DNA of 64,000 nucleotides. Origin: Chryseobacterium indologenes. Lineage in GTDB: Bacteria > Bacteroidota > Bacteroidia > Flavobacteriales > Weeksellaceae. Made by a program: the position numbers and the translations under genes. Position 1 is the stretch's first letter. Each line of letters opens with the position of its first letter. The stretch covers positions 1,488,001 through 1,552,000 of the forward strand of contig NZ_CP018786.1 of assembly GCF_002025665.1 (NCBI RefSeq), given 5' to 3'. Under the pieces are notes generated by a model. It was not told where the DNA came from. It did not search any database and was given only the letters and a program-made list of their open reading frames with translations. This document shows, in pieces, positions 45,531-54,504 of this stretch.

Positions 45531-45538
45531 CAAATATA
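45531..45538 (-). promoter_or_regulatory. Candidate -7 box of the subtilase gene
   Basis: On the minus strand TATATTTG matches TAnnTTTG, 33 bases before the ATG. Confidence 0.4.
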
Positions 45539-45762
45539 TGGTAAATATTTAGTAATTAATTATTTTGAGTGAATAATTCTAATTTTTTTAATTGTATTTT
45601 AATATTTTATTTCAACATTGTTTGAGTTGGTTGTTTTTTTTACAAAATAAAACCGTTTAACTATTCTGAATATTGTACGTTTTTGTCTTTTATCATAAAC
45701 TAATAATTGGAAAAAATGAAGTAACTTTACATTCTCTTTTTATAAAAAAGTTAGAACATTAT

Positions 45763-48700
45763 ATGTATTTAATTTTTGACACAGAAACAACCGGTTTACC
45801 AAAAAATTTCAACGCTCCGCTTTCAGATTCGGATAACTGGCCAAGAATGGTTCAGATTGCATGGCAGGTACACGATGATGACGGAAACTTGATTGAAAAC
45901 CAGGATTATATTATAAAACCTGAAGGGTATGATATTCCCTTCAACGCAGCACGTATTCACGGAATTACAACCAAGATTGCCAATGAAGAAGGACGGGATC
46001 TGCAGGAGATTCTTGAAGAGTTTTCTAAAGTCCTTGAAAGGGTAAGGGTGGTTTCCGGACATAATGTAGAATTCGACTATAATATTGTAGGAGCAGAATT
46101 TTACAGAAAAAATCTGAAAGATAATCTTCAGGAAAAACCCAAAGCAGATACCATGATTTTGGGAACCGATTTCTGTCAGCTTGGCGGAGGACGTGGAGGA
46201 AGATTCAAACCTCCGAAACTTGAAGAGCTTTATGAAAAACTTTATGGAAATAAATTTGATGAAGCCCATAATGCTGCTGCCGACGTAAATGCTACTGCCA
46301 GAGCTTTCTTTGAAATGGTAAGAATTGGAGTAGTACCCGCTGAAACATTAAAGATTTCAGAAGATCAGCTTGCTTATTTCAGAAGTCTTTATCCGGATCC
46401 GATTAAGCCTTTCAATATAGTTATCAGAAGGCAGGTTGCTGATTTTCATAATAAGAAAAAGCAGCAGGATTTTGGAAGTATTGACGAAATTGATTTAGGT
46501 AAATATTTCAATTTTGATAATCACAGTGTTTTCTCTACACTTACCGCTACTTCAAGCATCAATGATTTGATTAAAAAAGCTTCTGATGAAAACTTCCCGG
46601 CCGTCGGTATGGTGGATCTGGGAAACATGATGGGAGCTTTCAAATTTGTTTCAGCAGTAGAGGGGGCTAATGGAGACAGGGCAAAGAAACATAAAGAATA
46701 CCTTGCAAAAAAACAGGAAGCAGAAGAAAACGGAACAGAGTTTAATGAAACTGAGCCTGTTTCCGAACCACTTATACCAGTTGTAGGCTGCGAATTTTAT
46801 ATTTCGGAACGTTATGAACAAAAGCAGTTTACGAAAGATGATCCGGACAGGAGGACACAGGTGGTGCTTTTGGCGAAAGATTTTAATGGATATAAAAACC
46901 TGGCAAAGCTTTCCAGTATTGGATTTCTGAAAGGATTCTATTTTGGAGTTCCGAGGGTGAGCAGAGAGTTGATAGCCCAGTATAAAGAAGGGGTCATAGC
47001 TTTGACTTCTGGAATTATGGGAGATATTCCTGATGCGATTTTAAATACCGGTGAGCAGAAAGGGGAAGAACTTTTCAAGTGGTGGAAAGATACCTTTGAA
47101 GATGATTTTTATGTTCAGATTCAGAATCATAAACTGCCTGAAGAAGAGCATTTGAATGAAGTTTTGTTATATCTGGCGGATAAATATGAGGTTAAAATTC
47201 TAGCTCAGAATGAAACTTTTTATACCAATAAGGATGATTCTAATATCCAGGATATTGTAAGCTGTATCAAAGATGGTGAAAAGCTGACAACACCTATTGG
47301 TAAAGGATTCGGTAAAAGAAGAGGGTTGGCTACAGGTGAATATTTTATTAAAAATTCTGATGAAATAAAAGAAGCCTTTTTAGCTTATCCTGATGCTTTT
47401 GATGCTTATGAAGAGTTTACGGCAAAGTTTAAACCATATACTTTAAAAAGGGACGTTCTCCTTCCGAAGTTTGATATTCCTGAAGAATTTATCCATGCAG
47501 AAGATGAGGTAGACGGAGGAAAAAGAGGGGAGATGGCTTATCTTACCTATCTTACCTATGAAGGGGCGAAAAGAAGGTATGTCGATTCGGGGCTTATGAG
47601 TGAAATTTCTGCTGAAATTAAAGAACGTCTTGACTTCGAGCTTGAAGTAATTGCCAATACCGGTTATCCGGGATACTTCCTTATTGTACAGGATTTCTGT
47701 AACGAAGCTCGTAATATGGGTGTTTGGGTTGGCCCTGGAAGGGGATCTGCCGCAGGATCTGCTGTAGCTTACTGTATTGGAATTACCAATGTAGATCCGA
47801 TTAAATATGATCTCCTTTTTGAGAGATTCCTAAACCCGGAAAGGGTTTCCATGCCCGATATTGATATCGACTTTGATGATGAAGGACGAGATAAAATTAT
47901 CAAATGGGTAGTTGAAAAATATGGGAAAACTCAGGTAGCACAGATTATTACGTATTCAGTGTTGGGTGGAAAATCTGCCATTAAAGATGCCGGAAGAGTT
48001 TTGGATGTCCCAATTCCTGACACGAACAATATTGCTAAGTTGATTCCTCCGAGTCCGGGGATGAACATTGCGAAAGCGTTAGCAAAATATGATAAATTAA
48101 AGCCTGAAGAACAGATGCTCGTTGATGAGATGAGGTATGTTCTTGAGAGTCCTGATGATGCGAGACATGGTGTTTTGGCGAGTGCCAAAAAGATGGAAGG
48201 GTGTATCAGAAATACCGGAATTCATGCCTGTGGGGTAATCATTACACCGGAAGATGTGAGTAATCTGGTTCCTGTGACCATTGCTGCGAAAGATGCTGAT
48301 ATCTTAGTATCGCAGTTTGATAACTCCGTTGCGGAAAGTGCAGGTCTTTTAAAGATGGACTTCCTGGGGTTGAGAACTCTGACTATTATTAAAGATGCAT
48401 TGAAGCTGGTAAAAGCTAGATATGATATAGATATTGATCCGGATCTTATTCCGCTTGATGATACCAAAACGTATCAGTTATTTAAAGAAGGAAGAACGGT
48501 CGGGATTTTCCAGTATGAAAGTCCTGGGATGCAAAAATACATGAGAGAGCTTAAGCCAACGGTTTTTGCCGATCTTATTGCCATGAACGCATTGTACCGT
48601 CCAGGTCCGATTAAATACATTCCAAACTTCATCAACAGAAAGCATGGAATTGAAGAAATTGTTTATGATTTACCGGAAACAGAAGAGTATTTAAAGGAAA

Positions 48701-50442
48701 CATACGGGATTACCGTTTATCAGGAGCAGGTAATGCTTTTGTCTCAAAAACTGGCCAACTTTACAAAAGGTGAAGCTGATACTTTGAGAAAAGCGATGGG
48801 TAAAAAGCAGATTGATGTTCTTAATAAAATGTACCCGAAATTCATTGAAGGTGGTAGAAAAAACAATCTGAATGAGGAAAGGTTAGAGAAAATCTGGAAT
48901 GACTGGAAAGCCTTTGCGGAATATGCCTTCAATAAGTCTCACTCAACGTGTTATGCTTTTATTGCTTACCAGACAGCTTATTTAAAAGCAAATTATCCCG
49001 CGGAATATATGGCAAGTGTAATGAGTAATAACATTAACAATACGGATTCTATTACCATGTTCATGGAAGATTGTAAGAGTATGGGAGTGGATGTATTAGG
49101 ACCGGATGTAAATGAATCTCAATACAAGTTCTCTGTAAACGAAAAAGGGCAGATACGTTTCGGATTGGGAGCAATCAAAGGAATTGGTGAAGGACCGAGT
49201 GAAGGAATTACAAGGGAAAGAGAAAACGGAAGATTTAAAAATATTTATGATTTCTTTGAAAGAATAATGCCTTCCCAGATGAATAAGAGGGTAGCGGAAA
49301 GTTTAGTGCTTGCCGGAGCTTTTGATGAGCTTGATTCTTTCCATAGAGGACAGTATTTTGATATTGATATGGCTGGAAAGACCAACCTTGAAAGACTTAT
49401 CAGATACGGACAGAGCTTCCAGGAAAGCAAAAACGAGATGGAACATTCTTTATTTGCTGATTTTGCAGAAGAAGTTCAGATTGAGCAGCCTAAATTAGCA
49501 CCTTGTCCGGAATGGCCAAATATGCATAAGCTTAATAAAGAAAAGGAGATCATTGGTTTCTATCTTTCTGCGCATCCGCTGGATGAGTTTAAATACCAGT
49601 TCCAGTTTATGCAGGGGCAGCTTTCTAAAAAATCTGTTCTTGAAAAAAATGAGGAAGATAAAGTAGTTACGGATGAAGCGCCTGTATTGGAACAGGATGC
49701 TCAGGATGATGCTGTAGATCTTACAGAAATTGTCTCAGATGATGTAGTGGCTGGTGAAGAGGAAGTAGTGGAAGAGGTAACTAAAAAAGCAGAGCCCAAA
49801 GGAAATTTCTTATTCCTGAATCTGGATGAGGTTGATGCTTATAAAGAACAGGCTTTTTCCAATAAACAGGAGGAATTATTTGAAGAGAAAAAGAAAGACT
49901 GGAAAACGCTTCAGAAAGAGAGAGAAAATGGCGGCGGCGGGAAAGAATATACAGTAGCCGGTCTTATTACGGAATATAGGGTTCAGGATGGTTTTAGAAG
50001 TGGTGAGAAAGTGGCTTTTGTTACGCTGGAAGATTATTCCGGTTCGTACTCATTCAGACTCGGGGACAGAGATTATATGAGATTGAAGGAGAAACTGGAA
50101 GTTCAGAGGTTTGTTATTTTTAAAATAAAATTCGCTCAGGTAAAAGATGGAAGAGTCTTCGTTAATGTAAATGATGTCATAGAGCTTCAGGAAGCATTTG
50201 AACGTTTTGCGAAGAGTATATCTTTAGTAATGGATGTAATGGATGTAAGACCTGAAGATCTCGATTTTTTCAGAACGGTTCTCGATAGAAACAAAGGAAA
50301 TCAAAAATTGAAATTCTTTATTAAAAATATCGAAGATGACTCTCATATTGAAGTGCAGTCTATGAAACATTCGGTGGATCTTAACGGAGATTTGATTAAA
50401 GAAATTCAACTTCTTAATAAATATGAGTTTTATTTAAACTAG
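45763..50442 (+). CDS. dnaE: DNA polymerase III alpha subunit with N-terminal DnaQ-like exonuclease
   Basis: The replicative polymerase, 1559 residues. Residues 1-about 190 are a DEDDh proofreading exonuclease: Asp6 and Glu8 in DTETTG, Asp105 in HNVEFDYN, His169 and Asp174 in EAHNAAADVNA. E. coli keeps this activity on a separate subunit. A PHP domain follows near 250, but its metal-binding histidines are gone: FSTLTATS (257-264) stands where FxHLHxHT is usual. The polymerase core has PDIDIDF at 698-704 and FNKSHSTCYAFIAYQTAY. A C-terminal OB domain (YTVAGLITEYRVQDG) is present. I start at the ATG giving MYLIFDTETTG; the longer frame adds an unlikely 30 residues. Confidence 0.96.
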   Translation: MYLIFDTETTGLPKNFNAPLSDSDNWPRMVQIAWQVHDDDGNLIENQDYIIKPEGYDIPFNAARIHGITTKIANEEGRDLQEILEEFSKVLERVRVVSGHNVEFDYNIVGAEFYRKNLKDNLQEKPKADTMILGTDFCQLGGGRGGRFKPPKLEELYEKLYGNKFDEAHNAAADVNATARAFFEMVRIGVVPAETLKISEDQLAYFRSLYPDPIKPFNIVIRRQVADFHNKKKQQDFGSIDEIDLGKYFNFDNHSVFSTLTATSSINDLIKKASDENFPAVGMVDLGNMMGAFKFVSAVEGANGDRAKKHKEYLAKKQEAEENGTEFNETEPVSEPLIPVVGCEFYISERYEQKQFTKDDPDRRTQVVLLAKDFNGYKNLAKLSSIGFLKGFYFGVPRVSRELIAQYKEGVIALTSGIMGDIPDAILNTGEQKGEELFKWWKDTFEDDFYVQIQNHKLPEEEHLNEVLLYLADKYEVKILAQNETFYTNKDDSNIQDIVSCIKDGEKLTTPIGKGFGKRRGLATGEYFIKNSDEIKEAFLAYPDAFDAYEEFTAKFKPYTLKRDVLLPKFDIPEEFIHAEDEVDGGKRGEMAYLTYLTYEGAKRRYVDSGLMSEISAEIKERLDFELEVIANTGYPGYFLIVQDFCNEARNMGVWVGPGRGSAAGSAVAYCIGITNVDPIKYDLLFERFLNPERVSMPDIDIDFDDEGRDKIIKWVVEKYGKTQVAQIITYSVLGGKSAIKDAGRVLDVPIPDTNNIAKLIPPSPGMNIAKALAKYDKLKPEEQMLVDEMRYVLESPDDARHGVLASAKKMEGCIRNTGIHACGVIITPEDVSNLVPVTIAAKDADILVSQFDNSVAESAGLLKMDFLGLRTLTIIKDALKLVKARYDIDIDPDLIPLDDTKTYQLFKEGRTVGIFQYESPGMQKYMRELKPTVFADLIAMNALYRPGPIKYIPNFINRKHGIEEIVYDLPETEEYLKETYGITVYQEQVMLLSQKLANFTKGEADTLRKAMGKKQIDVLNKMYPKFIEGGRKNNLNEERLEKIWNDWKAFAEYAFNKSHSTCYAFIAYQTAYLKANYPAEYMASVMSNNINNTDSITMFMEDCKSMGVDVLGPDVNESQYKFSVNEKGQIRFGLGAIKGIGEGPSEGITRERENGRFKNIYDFFERIMPSQMNKRVAESLVLAGAFDELDSFHRGQYFDIDMAGKTNLERLIRYGQSFQESKNEMEHSLFADFAEEVQIEQPKLAPCPEWPNMHKLNKEKEIIGFYLSAHPLDEFKYQFQFMQGQLSKKSVLEKNEEDKVVTDEAPVLEQDAQDDAVDLTEIVSDDVVAGEEEVVEEVTKKAEPKGNFLFLNLDEVDAYKEQAFSNKQEELFEEKKKDWKTLQKERENGGGGKEYTVAGLITEYRVQDGFRSGEKVAFVTLEDYSGSYSFRLGDRDYMRLKEKLEVQRFVIFKIKFAQVKDGRVFVNVNDVIELQEAFERFAKSISLVMDVMDVRPEDLDFFRTVLDRNKGNQKLKFFIKNIEDDSHIEVQSMKHSVDLNGDLIKEIQLLNKYEFYLN

Positions 50443-50457
50443 AAAATACCTTATAAT

Positions 50458-50489
50458 AAAAAAGAGTGGCTTAGGTCACTCTTTTTTTT
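50458..50489 (+). terminator. Hairpin terminator after dnaE
   Basis: AAAGAGTG pairs with CACTCTTT around an 8-base loop and is followed by TTTTT. Confidence 0.85.
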
Positions 50490-50784
50490 GTTTACATATT
50501 GTCAATATTAGTGAAAAATTTTAAATATTTTTTTATGTTAAATAGAAAAATTTTCTGAAGTCTATTTTAGTTGTATAGTATTTAAATATTTGATTTTCAG
50601 TAATTTATTATTTTTCAATGTATTGCGAAATAATAGTTAAATTTAAATAAATGTTTAGTTTTATTGTGTTTTAATGGTATTTTTAAGTGTTTTTGTTTAA
50701 TATTTTATGATATTTTAAATATTTAATTTAAATTTTAAATTAATATTTATACATTTACCGCCCTAACTTATATTATTACTATTT
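50490..50784. other. Very AT-rich leader region before the T9SS adhesin genes
   Basis: The gene-free stretch between dnaE and the first adhesin is 342 bases (50443-50784). After the terminator, some 295 bases consist almost only of A and T with long T and A runs. TACATTTAC near 50750 could be a variant -7 box about 30 bases before the ATG. No reading frame or RNA structure stands out. Such AT-rich leaders may raise expression of surface proteins, but this is inference. Confidence 0.4.
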
Positions 50785-53700
50785 ATGAAGAAATTACTAC
50801 TATTAAGTCTATTTTTAATAGCTTCCATTATGAATGCCCAGGTAACACTCGGCAGTGGGACGTCCCAGGGCGGATACGTCCCGGTTGATGTCAACTACGG
50901 ATATAACTACACCCAGCAGATTTTTACTAAAAGTGAAATTAATGCGAGTGCTGCAGGTACTATTACCGGGATGAAGTTTTATCTTCCGAACAATGCTGAT
51001 ATTTCAAAATCTGTAGATTGGGTAGTGTATGTAGCTCATACGACCAAAACTTCTTTTTCCAGTACATCGGATTGGATTCCTGTGTCTGGTATGACTCAGG
51101 TTTTTGCGGGTACTGTAAGTGCTTCAGGAGGAGAAGTGATTGTCAATTTTACAACTCCTTTTGCTTATAACAATACAGATAACCTTGTGTTTGCTATAGA
51201 TGAGAATACTGCTGATTATACAGCAACCACAAACAAATTCTACACCTATACCGGACCTTCTAATTCAACGCTGTATAATAGAAGTGACACTGTAAACCCA
51301 GACCCGGCATCACCTCCAACAGGATCAAGAACAACAACAAAATCAGTTACAGGTCTGTTGGGACTTACTCCGGCAACAGCTCCAGCTTGTCCTGCAGTTT
51401 CTGCACCTGCTACTGCAGCAACCAATGTTTCTGTAATGCCTACGATTACCTGGACTGCTTCCAACTATGCTTCATCATATAAGATTAGTATAGGAACAAC
51501 ACCTGGAGGAACAAATGTTATGAATATGCAGGATGTAGGAATCACAAACTCTTACACTTTAACCAGTTCTTTGAGTTTCAATACTCAATATTACTATACA
51601 GTATATGCTGTAAATTCTGCAGGTACTTCTACAGGATGTACAGAAAGATCTTTTACCACAATGGCTACATTGGGATGCCCGTCTGTGAGCGCACCTACAA
51701 GTGCTCAGGTTGGTATACCTGTATTACCTACTTTCTCTTGGTCTGCTGTAAGCGGAGCATTAGGATATAGATTAAGTATTGGGACATCTGCGGGTGCTTC
51801 CAATGTTTTGAGTAATTTTGATATGGGAAATGTTACTGCTTATACCCTTACTTCTGCGCAGCAACTGAATCCGACAACTCAGTATTATTATACTGTTGTA
51901 GCTTATAACGGTGGTGTAGTATCAACAGGGTGTACTGAAAGAAATTTCACGACTACTGTAGTACCTCCGGCAAATGATAATTGTTCAGGTGCAGTGGATG
52001 TAACAGTAAATCCTTCTTTAACCTGTACTGCTACAACTCCTGGTAATACTTTGGGAGCTACAGAATCTATGGCTGCAGGTACTTGTTTCGGAGGCCCGAA
52101 TGATGATGTATGGTATAAGTTTACTGCAACGGCAGCAAGTCATGTAATAGCGATATCTAATATAACTTCTACCGGAACTACAACAGGAACTACTGATATG
52201 TATTTCCAGGTATTGTCAGGAAACTGTGGTACTTTGACAAGTCTACTGTGTTCTGATGCTGAAACAAATATTGTTACCGGTCTTACTCCGGGACAGACTT
52301 ATTATGTAAGAGTTTATACTTACTCTACTACGGTTACAGCTAATGCGAGCTTTAATATTTGTGTAAGTACGCCGCCACCGCCACCAGCAAATGATGACTG
52401 TGCTAATGCTGTGGCAATTACAATCAATCCTGATATGAGCTGTACAAGTATAACATCAGGAACAACATTAGGAGGAACAAGTTCAGGAGTTGCTCTTGGA
52501 TCTTGTTCAGGAACGGCTGATGATGATGTTTGGTATAAATTTACTGCAACAGGAACAGGTCATACTTTTCAGTTGAAGAATATAGTTTCTGTTGGAACTG
52601 CTTCTACGACATCTTTGTATGCTCAGGTATTCAGTGGTGCTTGTGGAGCTTTGGTAAGTACTACATGTATCAGCTCAAATACAAACTTTACAAACTTAAC
52701 AGGTCTTACAGCGGGTCAGACTTATTATGTAAGAGTGTATACGTATGATGCTAATTCGGGAGCGAGTTTTTATGCAAATTCTTTTGATATCTGTATGGGA
52801 ACACTTCCTGCTGCTCCTGCTAATGATGAGTGTTCAGCTGCTGTTTCCTTATCAGTAAACTCTACTTTGACATGTGCTACACCTGTATCGGGAACAACTT
52901 TAAGCGCAACTAACTCAGGGTTGGCGGTAAGTCCATGTACAGGAACGGCTGATGATGATGTTTGGTATAAATTTACCGCTACAGGTACTGATCATGTAGT
53001 AATGCTTTCAAATGTTACTGCGGTTGGAACTTCTACATCAACGAGTTTATACACTCAGGTGTTCAGTGGTGTTTGCGGTACTTTGACAAGTATTAAATGT
53101 GGTACTTCTGTAAATACTCCACTTACTGGTCTTACTGCAGGTCAGACTTATTATGTGAGAGTTTATAATTCTAATACGAATGGTACTACGCTGTATGCTA
53201 ATAGCTTCAATATTTGTATTGGTACGCCTCCGCCACCTCCTGCAAATGATGACTGTGCAAACGCTACAGTTCTTTCTGTGAGCAGTACTGATGCTTTCCT
53301 AAACGCTGTGAACGGTTCTACTGTAAGTGCTACTCAGAGTTCAGGAGTTACAGCTCCTACATGTAGTGCATCTGGAATCAATGATGATGTTTGGTATTCG
53401 TTTACTGCAACAGCTGCTACGCATCTTGTACATGTTTTATATACTGATAATGCAACAAGTACACAGATATATTCTGGAACATGTGGGGCTTTAACAGCTA
53501 TGACTTGTTTTGATGGTGCTTATGGAAATTCCAACATATTGTTACAAAATCTTGCTGTAGGTCAGACATATTACGTGAGAGTGTATTCTTCTACAAGTAC
53601 GGCAACTACAACATCTAATTTCCAGATTGCAGTGACTACTCCTTCGCCTGTAGTTAATGATACATGTGATACAGCTACTGCGATAGCTTGTAACGGAACA

Positions 53701-54333
53701 GTTCAGGGTGTAAATGCACTGGCTGGTGATGAAACTCTTCCTGCTTCATCATGTGGTAGTACAGGTTCTACTGCATCTTATAAAGGAGTGTGGTATACAG
53801 TAAAAGCTACTGAAAATGGGCCTATTACTATTGATGCTTGTGGTACACAATATGATGCATATCTAAGAGTATACACGGGTACTTGTGGTTCACTTACTTG
53901 TTTTAGTAATAGTTCTGGTGTAGGGTATGCTGATGCCGGATGTACAGTTTCTCTTTATAATGCTCCTACATTAACCTTTACAGGAGTTGCTGGTACTACG
54001 TATTATATCTTGCTTACAGGATATGCTGCAACCAGAGTTGGTAACTACAGTATTTCAGTAACTCAAGGCTGTTCTGGTCTTGCAACAGCTGAGGTTGAAA
54101 AGAAAAATAATGAGATTAAAGCTTATCCTAATCCATTTGTGGATGTTCTGAATATCTCAGATGCTTCTAAAGTAAAATCTGTTTCAATTGTTGATGTTTC
54201 CGGAAGATTGGTGAAAACCATTGATAATCCTTCTTCTGAACTTCAATTGAGAGACCTGAAACAAGGAATGTATTTAGTAGTATTGAATATGAAAGACGGA
54301 TCTAAACAAACGGTTAAGGCAATTAAAAGATAA
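50785..54333 (+). CDS. Large repeat-bearing cell-surface protein with T9SS sorting domain
   Basis: A 1182-residue secreted protein. The signal peptide ends near residue 18 (ASIMNAQ). Residues about 25-190 form a beta-rich N-terminal domain shared with the next gene (QQIFTKSEINASAAGTITG). Two fibronectin-III-like domains follow (about 205-390). Then come five modules of about 130 residues, each opening with PxxxNDxC, carrying DDVWYKFTAT and TGLTxGQTYYVRVY, and joined by Pro-rich linkers (PPPPPANDDC). The C-terminus is a type A sorting domain (VSGRLVKTIDNPSSELQL, ending KQTVKAIKR). It is probably an adhesin; no enzyme motif is seen. Confidence 0.9.
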   Translation: MKKLLLLSLFLIASIMNAQVTLGSGTSQGGYVPVDVNYGYNYTQQIFTKSEINASAAGTITGMKFYLPNNADISKSVDWVVYVAHTTKTSFSSTSDWIPVSGMTQVFAGTVSASGGEVIVNFTTPFAYNNTDNLVFAIDENTADYTATTNKFYTYTGPSNSTLYNRSDTVNPDPASPPTGSRTTTKSVTGLLGLTPATAPACPAVSAPATAATNVSVMPTITWTASNYASSYKISIGTTPGGTNVMNMQDVGITNSYTLTSSLSFNTQYYYTVYAVNSAGTSTGCTERSFTTMATLGCPSVSAPTSAQVGIPVLPTFSWSAVSGALGYRLSIGTSAGASNVLSNFDMGNVTAYTLTSAQQLNPTTQYYYTVVAYNGGVVSTGCTERNFTTTVVPPANDNCSGAVDVTVNPSLTCTATTPGNTLGATESMAAGTCFGGPNDDVWYKFTATAASHVIAISNITSTGTTTGTTDMYFQVLSGNCGTLTSLLCSDAETNIVTGLTPGQTYYVRVYTYSTTVTANASFNICVSTPPPPPANDDCANAVAITINPDMSCTSITSGTTLGGTSSGVALGSCSGTADDDVWYKFTATGTGHTFQLKNIVSVGTASTTSLYAQVFSGACGALVSTTCISSNTNFTNLTGLTAGQTYYVRVYTYDANSGASFYANSFDICMGTLPAAPANDECSAAVSLSVNSTLTCATPVSGTTLSATNSGLAVSPCTGTADDDVWYKFTATGTDHVVMLSNVTAVGTSTSTSLYTQVFSGVCGTLTSIKCGTSVNTPLTGLTAGQTYYVRVYNSNTNGTTLYANSFNICIGTPPPPPANDDCANATVLSVSSTDAFLNAVNGSTVSATQSSGVTAPTCSASGINDDVWYSFTATAATHLVHVLYTDNATSTQIYSGTCGALTAMTCFDGAYGNSNILLQNLAVGQTYYVRVYSSTSTATTTSNFQIAVTTPSPVVNDTCDTATAIACNGTVQGVNALAGDETLPASSCGSTGSTASYKGVWYTVKATENGPITIDACGTQYDAYLRVYTGTCGSLTCFSNSSGVGYADAGCTVSLYNAPTLTFTGVAGTTYYILLTGYAATRVGNYSISVTQGCSGLATAEVEKKNNEIKAYPNPFVDVLNISDASKVKSVSIVDVSGRLVKTIDNPSSELQLRDLKQGMYLVVLNMKDGSKQTVKAIKR
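51970..54070 (+). repeat. Five tandem ~130-residue modules inside the first T9SS adhesin
   Basis: Modules begin near 51970, 52385, 52813, 53240 and 53650. They share ACxxCxxA-like cysteine patterns, the core DDVWYKFTATG and the strand TYYVRVY. Modules two and three are nearly identical at DNA level around GCTGATGATGATGTTTGG (52511 and 52945). The fifth is the most divergent. Confidence 0.85.
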
Positions 54334-54355
54334 AATTTATTAATCATATCCTATG

Positions 54356-54386
54356 AAACGGCAGCTATTTGGCTGTCGTTTTTTAT
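54356..54386 (+). terminator. Hairpin terminator after the first adhesin gene
   Basis: AAACGGCAGC pairs with GCTGTCGTTT (one G-T pair) around TATTTG, followed by TTT. Confidence 0.85.
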
Positions 54387-54504
54387 TATTATTTGTGGTG
54401 TAGATGCCTACAGATCTATCATTATTTCTTTTTTTTAAAACTTAAAAAAAGATGTTTCAAATTATTGTAAATTCGTGGATGTATTAATAACCAAAAACTT
54501 ATAC

